From Merdibacter sp965119685 (lineage in GTDB: Bacteria > Bacillota_I > Bacilli_A > Erysipelotrichales > Erysipelotrichaceae), in the NCBI GenBank assembly GCA_965119685.1, contig OZ221971.1, positions 930,001 to 994,000 on the forward strand: a stretch of 64,000 nucleotides of DNA, given 5' to 3'. Position 1 is the stretch's first letter. Each line of letters begins with the position of its first letter. Position numbers and translations under genes: made by a program. A model generated the notes under the pieces. The model searched no databases. It had not been told where the DNA came from and worked only from the letters and a program-made list of their open reading frames with translations. Positions 54,014 through 62,799 of this stretch are shown here, one piece after another.

Positions 54014-55150
54014 TTATAAGTGAAATCCCTTATCTATTAAGGAAGGATGCACACGGATGAGAAACGCCGTTTCATCCTGTTGTAACACCTCGCGATACAG
54101 CGCGTGCATCCATGTCGGCGTTACGTTGTGGTAGGTATGAAACTGTCCGTTTTGACGAAGCAGATAGTCCCCCTGTAACAAGGTGTCGTCAAAGCGGCGC
54201 GCAGTGAGCTGAAGAGGTGGGTTTTGTTCCCCCTTGGCGATTGCGATCAGATCGCTGACGACGGCGTTGCCGGTAGGCAGTGCGCCGGCGCCCTGCCCAT
54301 ATAGCTTTAACTCACCCAGCGTTTTTGCCGTCAGCGTTGTCAGATTGAAATTGTCGGGAACGTTGGCCTCCAGCGTATCCTTGGCTAAGAGCATCGGCTC
54401 GACGACGCAGGCGTAGCGATCCTCTTGACAGCAGGCCTGCATCATCAGCCGCACGCTGCATCCCTTTTGTAAAAACAGCTGCAAGTCGCTTTTTTGCAGG
54501 CGGCGGGTGCCGCATGTCGGGAAGTCGCGGATACACAGCGTATCAAAGGCAAGGGAGGCGGAGATCATCGCCTTGTTGGCCGTATCGATGCCGTCGATGT
54601 CGGCGCTTGGATCAGCCTCGGCATACCCCGCCTGCTGCGCCTGTGCTAACGCGGTGTCAAAATCCAGCGCGTGCTTGACCATCTGATCGATGATATAGTT
54701 TGAGGTACCGTTGAGGATACCGCTGATCGAATGGATCGCATCGATGCGCTTCGCCTGTAACAGCGCATGAAGCCAAGGGATCCCTCCCCCGCAGCTCGCC
54801 TCATAGCGAAACTGTACCTGATGCTTGGCGGCGCAGGCGTGAAACTCTTCAAAATGCGCGGCGACGACGGCCTTGTTTGCGGTGACGACATGCTTGCCTG
54901 CCTCCAGTGCCTTTACGATGTAGGTATGCGCCGGTTCGATGCCCCCCATCACCTCGACGACGAGGGAGCATGTCGGATCGTTTAAAATCTCATCGATGTC
55001 ATCCCGCATGATGGCTAACGTTTTCGCCTTTCCCTTGCGGATAAAAATATGCGCCACCTCCAGTGCTGCGCATGCCTCCTGTTCACGGTGCGTTAAGATC
55101 TCATAGACGCCCTTGCCGACCGTGCCAAATCCCAATATCGCGATTTTCAT
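54014..55150 (-). CDS. hom: homoserine dehydrogenase
   Basis: A 378-residue enzyme: nucleotide fold ILGFGTVGKGV, VEVMGGIEPAHTYIVKALEAGKHVVTANKAVVA (core quoted), and the substrate block GILNGTSNYIIDQM with GYAEADPSADIDGIDTANK. It lacks the usual C-terminal ACT domain, being shorter than Bacillus Hom (about 430). Feedback control may therefore rest elsewhere. It is first in the operon and divergent from thrC. Confidence 0.94.
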   Translation of the reverse strand: MKIAILGFGTVGKGVYEILTHREQEACAALEVAHIFIRKGKAKTLAIMRDDIDEILNDPTCSLVVEVMGGIEPAHTYIVKALEAGKHVVTANKAVVAAHFEEFHACAAKHQVQFRYEASCGGGIPWLHALLQAKRIDAIHSISGILNGTSNYIIDQMVKHALDFDTALAQAQQAGYAEADPSADIDGIDTANKAMISASLAFDTLCIRDFPTCGTRRLQKSDLQLFLQKGCSVRLMMQACCQEDRYACVVEPMLLAKDTLEANVPDNFNLTTLTAKTLGELKLYGQGAGALPTGNAVVSDLIAIAKGEQNPPLQLTARRFDDTLLQGDYLLRQNGQFHTYHNVTPTWMHALYREVLQQDETAFLIRVHPSLIDKGFHL

Positions 55151-55170
55151 ATCGTTCCTTCCTCCAGTGT

Positions 55171-55191
55171 GTGTTTTTGTTTGGAAAACAC
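55171..55191 (-). other. hairpin in the hom 5' leader
   Basis: GTGTTTT pairs with AAAACAC around a seven-base loop, on the minus strand between the hom -10 box and its ribosome site (GGAGGAAGG). There is no T-run beyond the stem. It may be a leader structure; no known riboswitch is recognised. Confidence 0.35.
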
Positions 55192-55220
55192 TTGTTTTTA
55201 AATTGCATACATTGTATCAT
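55192..55220 (+). promoter_or_regulatory. promoter of thrC-thrB-ACT
   Basis: TTGTTT (55192-55197), 17-base spacer, TATCAT (55215-55220), 43 bases before thrC. It overlaps the divergent hom promoter. Confidence 0.55.
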
Positions 55221-55239
55221 AGGTATTAGCAAATTGCAA
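55211..55239 (-). promoter_or_regulatory. promoter of hom-lysC-asd
   Basis: On the minus strand TTGCAA (55239-55234), 17-base spacer, TACAAT (55216-55211). Its -10 shares two bases with the -10 of the opposite thrC promoter. Confidence 0.6.
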
Positions 55240-55263
55240 CGAGAAATGAGAGGGGTTATCGAC

Positions 55264-56745
55264 ATGGAAAAGCAACAGTATTATCACAGCACGCGCGGCG
55301 ATGAGCGCTGTACGCCCAAGCAGGCGGTATTGAAGGGCATCGCGGACGACGGCGGGCTGTTTGTCTGGGATGCGTTAGATCAGGTGCAGCTGAATATCGA
55401 ACAGTTTCTGCGTTTGGACTATAAGGGCATGGTGTGCGAGCTCTTTCAAAAGCTGCTGTGGGATTACAGCGCACAGGAGCTAAAGCAGTGCGCGCAGGCG
55501 GCTTATGGGGATACCTTTGACAGCGAGCAGATCACGCCATTAGCCTTTGCGGGCAAGCAGCCGGTGCTCGAGTTGTTTCACGGTCCGACCAGCGCCTTTA
55601 AGGATGTGGCGCTGTGCATGCTGCCGCAGCTGATGAGCAAGGCGTTGCAGGGTAAAAAGGAAAAGGTGATGATCGTCACCGCGACCAGCGGCGATACCGG
55701 CAAGGCGGCGCTGAGCGGCTTTCAGGATGCGGAAAACATCGCAATCACCGTATTTTATCCTTATGGCAAGGTCAGCGAGATTCAGCGTTTACAAATGGTG
55801 ACACAGCCGGGAAACAATGTGAGCGTGGCGGCGATCAAGGGCAACTTTGACGATGCGCAAAGCAATGTCAAGCGCCTGTTTCAAAGCGAGGCTGCCCGGC
55901 GTTTGCAAGAGGAATCACACATCGTGCTCTCCAGCGCCAATTCCATCAATATCGGCCGTTTAATTCCGCAGATCGTCTACTATTTTTCCGCTTATCAGCA
56001 GCTGGCGGCACATGGCGCCATCCGCGTTGGGGACGCGGTGAGCTTCTGCGTGCCGACCGGCAATTTCGGCAACGTGCTTGCGGGCTATTATGCCAAGCTG
56101 CTGGGACTGCCGATCAAGCATCTCATTGTGGCGGCCAACGAAAACAAGGTGCTCGACGACTTTTTGCGCACCGGCATCTATGACCGCAACCGCCCTTTCC
56201 ATACGACCATCTCCCCGAGCATGGATATTCTCATCTCCTCGAATCTGGAACGCATGCTCTATTATCTGTGCGGCAAAGACAGCGCGCAGGTCAAGGAATG
56301 GATGGATGCGCTGGCTGCGCAGGGACGCTATCAGGTCGATGCGGCGACATTAGCAAAAATTCAGGAGATCTTTTTGAGCGGGTATTGTGACAATGCGCAG
56401 ACCTCTGCGACGATCAACCGGGTATATCGTGAAAGCGGCTATGTCATGGACCCTCACACCGCCGTCGGGGCACATGTGCTCTCTCAGCTGCAAAGGGAAG
56501 AGCCGGTGATCCTGCTGTCGACAGCGTCTCCTTATAAGTTTACCCGCGATGTGCTCAAAGCGTTAGGCGAGACGCCCTCCGCGGATGATTTCACCTGCAT
56601 GGAACAGCTTCATCAGCTGAGCGCTGCGCCGATCCCGCAGGGACTCTATGCGCTAAAAGAGCATAAGGAGCGCTTTGATACGGTCATCGCCTGTGAACAA
56701 ATGGAACGCTTTGTCTATGACAAGGCAAAGGAGCTGTTAGGATGA
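55264..56745 (+). CDS. thrC: threonine synthase (long form)
   Basis: A 493-residue PLP enzyme converting phosphohomoserine to threonine. The N-terminal YYHSTRGD and the catalytic lysine in FHGPTSAFKDVAL mark the long, yeast/E. coli-like class. TATSGDTGKAAL, PTGNFGNVLAGYYAK and SSANSINIGRLIPQIVYY are further family blocks. ATG 55264 lies nine bases after GAGAGGGG. The open frame extends upstream into the divergent promoter and is not used there. Confidence 0.94.
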   Translation: MEKQQYYHSTRGDERCTPKQAVLKGIADDGGLFVWDALDQVQLNIEQFLRLDYKGMVCELFQKLLWDYSAQELKQCAQAAYGDTFDSEQITPLAFAGKQPVLELFHGPTSAFKDVALCMLPQLMSKALQGKKEKVMIVTATSGDTGKAALSGFQDAENIAITVFYPYGKVSEIQRLQMVTQPGNNVSVAAIKGNFDDAQSNVKRLFQSEAARRLQEESHIVLSSANSINIGRLIPQIVYYFSAYQQLAAHGAIRVGDAVSFCVPTGNFGNVLAGYYAKLLGLPIKHLIVAANENKVLDDFLRTGIYDRNRPFHTTISPSMDILISSNLERMLYYLCGKDSAQVKEWMDALAAQGRYQVDAATLAKIQEIFLSGYCDNAQTSATINRVYRESGYVMDPHTAVGAHVLSQLQREEPVILLSTASPYKFTRDVLKALGETPSADDFTCMEQLHQLSAAPIPQGLYALKEHKERFDTVIACEQMERFVYDKAKELLG

Positions 56746-57623
56746 TCCGCGTGCATGTGCCGGCGACCAGCGCCAACTTGGGCGTAGGCTATGACTGCTT
56801 GGGCATGGCGTTATCGCTGTATGGCACCTTTACCTTTGATTTTGCTTGTGATACGGTGGTGGTGAGAGGATGTCCGCCGCAGTATCAAAATGCCGACAAC
56901 TTGGTGCTGCAAGCCTTCTTTACCACGTTGCAGGAGCTGAATGTCCCTCCTGTGCAAGGCGTCGCCTTGACGATCGACACTCCGCTGCCCTTAGCGCGGG
57001 GATTGGGCTCCAGCGCTTCCTGTATCGTGGCGGGGGTGTTGGCAGGGGCGGCTTACGCCAAGCAAACGCTGAGCAAACAGGCGCTTTTGCGCATCTGTCT
57101 GCTGCTGGAGCATCATCCCGACAATGTAGCCCCGGCATTGTACGGCGGCTTATGCGCTTCCTTTATCGAGGGATGTGATCCTTATATCGCCGCCTACTCG
57201 GTGAGCGAGCATTTCCGCTTCATTACGGTGATTCCCGATTATGAGGTGCGCACACAGCAGGCGCGGGCGATTTTGCCGGATACGATGAGCTATGGGGATG
57301 CGACCTATCAGATGGGACGCTGTGCTGCGCTTTGCAAGGCGTTAGAGAGCGGCGATGGCGAGCTGCTGTCTCATGCGTGCAGCGATCGGATGCAGGAACC
57401 CTATCGCAAAAAGCTCATCCCGGATTATGATGCGGTGCGCAAGATCGCTTTCGCACAGGGGGCGGACGCCTTTTTCATCAGCGGCAGCGGTTCGACGATG
57501 ATCGCCGTCATCGATCAGCATCAGGCATCAGCGCTGTGCGATCAGCTGTGCAGGGCATATCCGAAATGGCAGATCTACAGCCTGTGTGCGGCAAAGCAAG
57601 GGGGCTGTGTGGAGGATGAATAA
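56742..57623 (+). CDS. thrB: homoserine kinase
   Basis: A 293-residue GHMP kinase: VPATSANLGVGYDCLGMALSL at the start (family opening), ATP loop PLARGLGSSASCIVAGV near residue 84, and AFFISGSGSTMIAVI near the end. It phosphorylates homoserine for ThrC. It overlaps thrC by four bases. Confidence 0.95.
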   Translation: MIRVHVPATSANLGVGYDCLGMALSLYGTFTFDFACDTVVVRGCPPQYQNADNLVLQAFFTTLQELNVPPVQGVALTIDTPLPLARGLGSSASCIVAGVLAGAAYAKQTLSKQALLRICLLLEHHPDNVAPALYGGLCASFIEGCDPYIAAYSVSEHFRFITVIPDYEVRTQQARAILPDTMSYGDATYQMGRCAALCKALESGDGELLSHACSDRMQEPYRKKLIPDYDAVRKIAFAQGADAFFISGSGSTMIAVIDQHQASALCDQLCRAYPKWQIYSLCAAKQGGCVEDE

Positions 57624-58050
57624 ATATTATATTGTAGACGCGCAGATTTTGCCCGAGGTGCTCGACAAGGTCATCGAGGCCAGAGGACTGCTGGAAAGCG
57701 GAGTGGTGCATCAGGTGAGCGAGGCGGTCAAGCGGGTCGGCATCTCACGGGGTACCTATTATAAATATAAGGATTATGTATTTTCCGCAACCCAGGGGAG
57801 AGAGGAACGCAAGGCGGTGATCTCGATGATGCTGCATCATAAAAAAGGGATTTTGAGCGAAACGCTCAACACGCTCTCCGAGGTGAATGCCAACATATTG
57901 ACGATCAACCAGAACATCCCCATCCATGACTGGGCAAGCGTGGTGATCTCCTTCGCCTTTAACGAGATGCAGATTTCCTTAGATGAGCTCATGCAGCGTC
58001 TGCGGCTGATAAAGGGATTGACCAACGTACAGCTGATCGCCGTGGAATAA
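57616..58050 (+). CDS. ACT-domain regulatory protein (PheB-like)
   Basis: A 144-residue protein. The first half (MNKYYIVDAQILPEVLDKVIEARGLLESG, opening only; VSEAVKRVGISRGTYYKYKDYVF) is a helix-turn-helix-like segment, and the second is an ACT domain (ISMMLHHKKGILSETLNTLSEVNANILTINQ in part). It matches the PheB/UPF0735 pattern. Overlapping thrB by eight bases, it is likely to sense threonine or a pathway product; whether it binds DNA is unknown. Confidence 0.85.
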   Translation: MNKYYIVDAQILPEVLDKVIEARGLLESGVVHQVSEAVKRVGISRGTYYKYKDYVFSATQGREERKAVISMMLHHKKGILSETLNTLSEVNANILTINQNIPIHDWASVVISFAFNEMQISLDELMQRLRLIKGLTNVQLIAVE

Positions 58051-58054
58051 GCGG

Positions 58055-58084
58055 TTGAAAGCAAAGGAGCGTTCGTGCTAAACT
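58055..58084 (+). promoter_or_regulatory. candidate promoter
   Basis: TTGAAA (58055-58060), 18-base spacer, TG-C-TAAACT (58079-58084), 24 bases before the next gene. Confidence 0.45.
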
Positions 58085-58107
58085 CTATACAGACGGGAAG
58101 TGGTAGT

Positions 58108-58899
58108 ATGAAACAGAGGATAGCGCCGATGCTGGGAGTGTTGTCGGCTTGTTCGCTGATCGTGTTTCTGCTGTTGAGCAGCATTGACATGAATTGTTTT
58201 CACATCGGCTTTTTCTCGCAGCAGTATCAGGAGCTGCATACGGCGCAGCGCTTGCACATGAGCGAGGAGGATCTGATGAAATCCACCCAGACGCTGTTGG
58301 ACTATCTGCGCGGAGATGCTGACAGCATTGATGTGAGCATTCGTGTGGATGGAAAGGATCGCATGGCTTTCAATGAGCGGGAAAGTGCGCACATGGTCGA
58401 TGTGCGATCCTTGTATCAGGGAGCGATGTGCGTGCGCTGGTGTGCCTTGGGTGTGTTCATCGTCACCACGGCAGCCTTGATCGCTTTGCGGCGCAGGGCG
58501 TTTTTGGATGATCTCAGCCGGGGTTTTCTGTTTGTGTCATTTCTGTTTCTGTTCTTTCTGGCGCTGTTGGGCATTTGGATCTATGCGGATTTCACCGGCT
58601 TTTGGACGACGTTCCACCGTTTGTTTTTCACCAATGATCTCTGGCTGCTCAACCCGGCGGCGGATTTGATGATCAACCTGTTCCCGGAGGCGTTTTTCAA
58701 CCATCTGGTGCTGCGCATCATCCTGTGGTTTCTCGCTTTCTATGTGCCTTGTCTGCTCGTGGCGCTCTATAACCGCCGTCAGAGCATTCAGATGTACTTT
58801 TTCCCACAGACGCTGACAGCGCGTGAAAAGGGGGCAGAGGCGAAGGATGTGCAGGGCAAGCCGGTTGAAACATGCGGGGATACAGAAGAAGGTAAATAG
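58108..58899 (+). CDS. TIGR01906/DUF1461-type integral membrane protein
   Basis: A 263-residue protein. A first helix (LGVLSACSLIVFLLLSSI) is followed by an extracellular segment with LHMSEEDLMKSTQTLLDYLRGD and NERESAHMVDVRSLYQGA, then three or four more helices. The MSEEDL...LLDYL and HM.DV..L blocks are those of the TIGR01906/DUF1461 family of Firmicutes lipid-linked or membrane proteins of unknown role. A charged tail closes it. GGGAAGTGG precedes the ATG. Confidence 0.78.
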   Translation: MKQRIAPMLGVLSACSLIVFLLLSSIDMNCFHIGFFSQQYQELHTAQRLHMSEEDLMKSTQTLLDYLRGDADSIDVSIRVDGKDRMAFNERESAHMVDVRSLYQGAMCVRWCALGVFIVTTAALIALRRRAFLDDLSRGFLFVSFLFLFFLALLGIWIYADFTGFWTTFHRLFFTNDLWLLNPAADLMINLFPEAFFNHLVLRIILWFLAFYVPCLLVALYNRRQSIQMYFFPQTLTAREKGAEAKDVQGKPVETCGDTEEGK

Positions 58900-58911
58900 G
58901 GGAGAAGGTCT

Positions 58912-60231
58912 ATGGAGAAAAAAGAGGGATCGATTTATGAGCTGGATGGGCGGGTGCCGTTAAAAAAGGCGCTGCCCTTAGGGATTCAGCATGTGCTGGC
59001 GATGTTTTTGGGCAATGTGTCTCCGCTGCTGATCGTATGCGGACTGCTGGACATCGCCTTGGATATGAAGACGGTATTGATTCAAAATGCGATGTTTGTT
59101 GCGGCTATCGCTACGCTTTTGCAGCTGTATCCGATCCGCCGCTTCGGTTCCCGCCTGCCGATCGTCATGGGAACGAGCTCCGGCTTTATCGGCACGGCGC
59201 AGATCATCGGCAGTGCGTTTGGCTATGGCGCGCTGATGGGTGCCAGCATGGTGGGCAGCTTGTTGGAGATGGTGCTGGGCTTTTTCATTCGTCCGCTGCG
59301 CAAGCTGTTTCCTTCGCTGGTGACATCGCTGGTGCTGGTGACGATGGGACTGACGCTGCTGCCGGTGGGCATTCACTATCTGGGCGGCGGTGCAGGCGCG
59401 CAGGACTTCGGCAGTTTGGAAAACCTGGGCGTCGGCTTCTTTGTGCTGATCGTGATTTTGATCGCTAAGCAGATGAAGGGCTTTATCAATGATATTTCCA
59501 TCCTGATCGGTATCGCTGCCGGCTATGTGCTGGCTATGCTGCTTGGAATGGTGGATTTTCAGCCGGTGCTGGATGCGCCGTGGCTGTCGCTGCCGCAGTT
59601 TTTGCCGGTGATGCCCAGCTTTCATATAGAGGCGATCTTGGCAATGGGTATCATGTTTGTGGCGACGGCGGTGGAGACGATCGGCAACATCAGCGGAATC
59701 ACCAACGGCGCATTTGACAGGGAAGCGACTATTGAAGAGATGCAGGGCGGCGTGCTGGCAGACAGTGCGGGCAGCTTTTTCGGATCGTTTTTCGGCGTGC
59801 TGCCGTGTACGGCGTTTGCGCAGAATGTCGGTCTGGTCGTCGTCAGCAAGATCGTCAACCGCTTTGTCATCATGACGGGAACCCTCTTTTTGCTGCTGTG
59901 CGGCTTTTGTCCGAAGCTGAGCGCATTGTTTTCGGTGATGCCGCAGTCAGTGCTGGGCGGTGCGGCTGTCATCATGTTTTCGATGATCTTGGTGAGCGGC
60001 ATCCAATCGCTGACCAGAGATCCGATCGACGAGCGCTCCGGCTTGATTATCGCGCTGTCGCTTGGCTTGGGTGTGGGCGTAGCGAATGTTCCGGAGCTGT
60101 TAGCACAGCTTCCGCAATGGGTGAACGACGTCTTTGCGCAAAACAGCATCATTATGACCTTTGTGATCGCAACGCTGCTCAATCTGCTGCTGCCGAAAAA
60201 GGGCAAAAGCGATGATGCGGAAAAGAGGTGA
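58912..60231 (+). CDS. NCS2 family nucleobase (xanthine/uracil) permease
   Basis: A 439-residue carrier with about fourteen membrane segments. Family blocks are LGIQHVLAMFLGNVSPLLIVCG, PIVMGTSSGFIGTAQIIG, MGIMFVATAVETIGNISG and FGVLPCTAFAQNVGLVVVSKIV with the QNVG motif. The residues around AVETIGN point to the xanthine/urate branch rather than uracil; this is an inference. GGGAGAAGGTCT precedes the ATG, 12 bases after the previous gene. Confidence 0.9.
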   Translation: MEKKEGSIYELDGRVPLKKALPLGIQHVLAMFLGNVSPLLIVCGLLDIALDMKTVLIQNAMFVAAIATLLQLYPIRRFGSRLPIVMGTSSGFIGTAQIIGSAFGYGALMGASMVGSLLEMVLGFFIRPLRKLFPSLVTSLVLVTMGLTLLPVGIHYLGGGAGAQDFGSLENLGVGFFVLIVILIAKQMKGFINDISILIGIAAGYVLAMLLGMVDFQPVLDAPWLSLPQFLPVMPSFHIEAILAMGIMFVATAVETIGNISGITNGAFDREATIEEMQGGVLADSAGSFFGSFFGVLPCTAFAQNVGLVVVSKIVNRFVIMTGTLFLLLCGFCPKLSALFSVMPQSVLGGAAVIMFSMILVSGIQSLTRDPIDERSGLIIALSLGLGVGVANVPELLAQLPQWVNDVFAQNSIIMTFVIATLLNLLLPKKGKSDDAEKR

Positions 60232-60235
60232 TGAG

Positions 60236-60790
60236 ATGCGTTCGCTGATTCTCGCCAGCAAGTCGCCGCGGCGAAAGGAATTGCTGGAGGAAATGGGGCT
60301 GCGCTTTCGCGTGGAATCCAAGGAAATCGAGGAGCATCTGCGAGAGGATCTCGATCTGCGTGCGGCATTGGAGCAGCTGGCTTATGAAAAGGCGGCAGCC
60401 GTGGCAATAGAGCATCCTGAGGCGATTGTCATCGGTGCGGATACGATCGTTGTGGCAGAGGGCGAGGTGTATGGCAAGCCCAAGGATGCGCAGCAGGCGG
60501 CGAAGATGCTGCGTTCGCTCAGCGGCAGATCGCATCAGGTGATCGGCGGCGTGGCCGTGCTCGCAAAGGGGAGACGGGAGTGTTTCTCCTGTGTGACAAC
60601 CGTGCGCTTCTATCCGATCAGCGAAGCGCAGATACAGGCGTACATCGAGAGCGGGGAACCGATGGACAAGGCAGGCGCTTATGGAATCCAAGGACTGGGC
60701 AAGCGCTTTGTCGAGAGCATTGACGGCGATTATTTCAATGTGGTCGGACTGCCTGTTTCGCGCCTTTTGCGGGTGCTGGAGACATTTTGA
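60236..60790 (+). CDS. maf: Maf family nucleotide pyrophosphatase
   Basis: A 184-residue Maf protein: LILASKSPRRKELLEEMGL at the start, IGADTIVVAEGEVYGKPKD near 62, and AGAYGIQGLGKRFVESIDGDYFNVVGLPVSRL at the end (family block, opening quoted elsewhere). Maf proteins hydrolyse dTTP, UTP and modified nucleotides and slow division. GAGGTGATGAG precedes ATG 60236, four bases after the permease stop. The IS30 element starts 54 bases downstream. Confidence 0.92.
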   Translation: MRSLILASKSPRRKELLEEMGLRFRVESKEIEEHLREDLDLRAALEQLAYEKAAAVAIEHPEAIVIGADTIVVAEGEVYGKPKDAQQAAKMLRSLSGRSHQVIGGVAVLAKGRRECFSCVTTVRFYPISEAQIQAYIESGEPMDKAGAYGIQGLGKRFVESIDGDYFNVVGLPVSRLLRVLETF

Positions 60791-60843
60791 AAACGCCGAT
60801 GTGCAGCAAGGCTATCGACGGTTGTATAAGAAATTGAAAACTT

Positions 60844-62551
60844 TGCTGAAGTGAAAAGTTTATTTCCACTTTGAAAGAGCGAAAAAAATAAGTGGCAATT
60901 ACTCTTACAAAATGAAGAAATTGCTGCTTTTTTGTTCATTTAAGTAGAATTTAGTATTACAATAACAAAGGAAACAACAGGTTTATGGCATTGAATACTA
61001 ATTTTTGGGTATAACGAAAAGAAGTGAATTTTAGTCATTTTTTTAGGGTGTAAGACTAACCTCCACTTGAGATGTAGATATGGAAATCCGCTCAGCCGCC
61101 TGTTGTTTCTTTTAATTTAGTTGCTTACTTATCTGTTTTTTATTAAATACGGTTTTAAGATCACCTGATCCTTTGGGATCTGCTGAATACCAAAAGCACA
61201 TAGCCTTTTATAAAGATCCGGATACATGAACTCTGTCAGTTCAAAGGGGCTTCTTCCGCCCAGGGATTCCTCAGGAGAAGAATTTACATGACACAGGATC
61301 AGGTTCAATGAAGGCTGTCCAGACAGCCCCAAAGCTTTCAAATCTGTTCCTTTTGGAAGGATATAGCGCAGCTCGATATGTTTATTTTCCAGCGTTCCTT
61401 TCTGTCCGGACTGCATAGGGTCACAATAATATACCCGTGTTCTCCTGGTTCCGTTAGCTCCGTTTTCCATGGCTTCAGCTGCCGAAAACTCAGAGCCTCT
61501 GTCTGTAAGGAGGAGCTGGACATATTTTCGAAACAGTTCTTCCCCGAGGATAGATTCCAGCAGATTCACACCTTTCAACATGGAGCGAGCAGTTTTTTCT
61601 TCATGATAGAGTGCAAAGAGGAGACCTGTCTTTACAAACTTAAAAGTTTGGAGGAAAGATCCGCTTTTTTCATCGTTATAAACTGTGTCCATCTGCACGA
61701 TAAAGGCATCCGGATTTTCAGAAAGGAAAGCCTTATAATCTTTATAGGTTCTTCCTGCTAGATATTTTCTGTCAGAGCGTTTTTTGTAGCCCTTCGCTTT
61801 CTTTCTGGGGAGCTTTCGGGATACTTGTCGGCGCAGATCCATGACAGTAATACCGGCAACTTCATGGAAAACATCCTGTTCAATGTAATTGTAAAGTGTC
61901 TTTTCGGAAATTCCCAGTTCCGGATGGTTGGTGATGATCTGATAGGGGGATTGCCCCTGCTTCAGCAGGGGAGCGATGATCGCAGCCATAGTTTTAGCTT
62001 CCTGTACTGTCAGATTTACTCCTTCCCGGGAGTCAGACAAAGTGGTACGGTAATCACGATGAGCTTGTTCCGGAGAATACTTATACTTGTCGAATCTGCA
62101 GCGAGACCAGTTGGAGCAGCCGTTACAGGCGCCGGGAGAGCGATCCCGTCTGGAACAGCGAAAAGGGACATATTCGGGGCAGTCAAGAGTACATTGTCTG
62201 CCGTGGACACATTTGCGGTAATGATTGCATTCCAGAGGTAGATTACACTTATAGGAGAGAATCCGGTGAAGTTTAATTTCTTTAGCGACAGTGGACTTGT
62301 CTTTTCCGATGGTGTGAGCAATGGCAGATTTGGTAGAGCCGTTAGTGATGCCGGTGAGGATGATGCGGCGTTCGTCCAAAGTCAAATGAGTAAAAGCATT
62401 GGAATGTTTCATGATGGATACCAGCCTTTCCGGCGACTGAGGGACAGGATAAGTGTAAGACTAAATGCAACATAAGTGGAAGTGGAAATAAGTGAAAGAC
62501 TAAAATCCACTTTTCACTGTTCAAAGTGGAAATAAACTTTTCACTTCAGCA
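60844..62551. mobile_element. intact IS30-type insertion sequence
   Basis: The 1708-base element is bounded by perfect 32-base inverted repeats beginning TGCTGAAGTG. It carries one transposase on the minus strand. The bases ATTGAAAACTT occur at 60833-60843 and again at 62552-62562; if the outermost base pair is counted as target, the direct repeat is 13 bases. Removing the element restores a continuous AT-rich sequence. The orphan end at 9819-9891 is a second copy of its left part. Confidence 0.92.
61129..62412 (-). CDS. IS30-family transposase
   Basis: A 427-residue DDE transposase. The N-terminal helix-turn-helix is TLDERRIILTGITNGSTKSAIA with KDKSTVAKEI. A cysteine cluster follows (CNLPLECNHYRKC, CTLDCPEY, CNGCSNWSRC). 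The catalytic residues sit in FIVQMDTVY, LLLTDRGSEF and KGTLENKHIELRYILPKG. The frame is intact, so the element may be active. It is transcribed toward maf. Confidence 0.95.
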   Translation of the reverse strand: MKHSNAFTHLTLDERRIILTGITNGSTKSAIAHTIGKDKSTVAKEIKLHRILSYKCNLPLECNHYRKCVHGRQCTLDCPEYVPFRCSRRDRSPGACNGCSNWSRCRFDKYKYSPEQAHRDYRTTLSDSREGVNLTVQEAKTMAAIIAPLLKQGQSPYQIITNHPELGISEKTLYNYIEQDVFHEVAGITVMDLRRQVSRKLPRKKAKGYKKRSDRKYLAGRTYKDYKAFLSENPDAFIVQMDTVYNDEKSGSFLQTFKFVKTGLLFALYHEEKTARSMLKGVNLLESILGEELFRKYVQLLLTDRGSEFSAAEAMENGANGTRRTRVYYCDPMQSGQKGTLENKHIELRYILPKGTDLKALGLSGQPSLNLILCHVNSSPEESLGGRSPFELTEFMYPDLYKRLCAFGIQQIPKDQVILKPYLIKNR

Positions 62552-62575
62552 ATTGAAAACTTTTGTAAAAAGTGA

Positions 62576-62605
62576 TTGATTATCGGCGGCAGTATCGTAT
62601 ATAAT
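62576..62605 (+). promoter_or_regulatory. tRNA promoter
   Basis: TTGATT (62576-62581), 18-base spacer, TATAAT (62600-62605), 19 bases before the tRNA. Confidence 0.7.
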
Positions 62606-62624
62606 AGATGTGCTCAAGCGAGCT

Positions 62625-62698
62625 GCCGGTATAGTATAGTGGTAATACAAAGCAATGGTAATGCTTAGCGCTCAGTTCAATTCTGGGTACCGGCACCA
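62625..62698 (+). tRNA. tRNA-Thr (GGU anticodon)
   Basis: Acceptor GCCGGTA pairs with TACCGGC. D stem is GTAT/ATAC. Anticodon stem AAGCA/TGCTT holds the loop ATGGTAA with anticodon GGT at 62657-62659 and A37. T arm CTCAG-TTCAATT-CTGGG closes it. The discriminator A and an encoded CCA follow. The anticodon reads ACC and ACU threonine codons. Confidence 0.9.
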
Positions 62699-62706
62699 TC
62701 TGAAAA

Positions 62707-62732
62707 AGAAGCCTTGTGATCAGGGCTTTTTC
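62707..62732 (+). terminator. terminator of the tRNA gene
   Basis: AAGCCT pairs with GGGCTT (last pair T-G), followed by TTTTTC, nine bases after the CCA end. Confidence 0.65.
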
Positions 62733-62739
62733 GTATTAT

Positions 62740-62794
62740 AAAACCAGATGAAATATTGTGATTAGCTGTCATGATAAATCATCTGGTTTTCTTA
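62740..62794. terminator. second strong hairpin after the tRNA
   Basis: A perfect 12-bp stem, AAAACCAGATGA with TCATCTGGTTTT (62740-62751 and 62779-62790), with a smaller hairpin in the loop and CTTATA after. It can act as a terminator in either direction. Confidence 0.55.
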
Positions 62795-62799
62795 TATTG

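Noticed and set aside
55171..55191. Hairpin in the hom leader as a lysine or threonine riboswitch
   Set aside because: It is a single 7-bp stem in a leader of under 60 bases, far too small for a lysine riboswitch or T-box.
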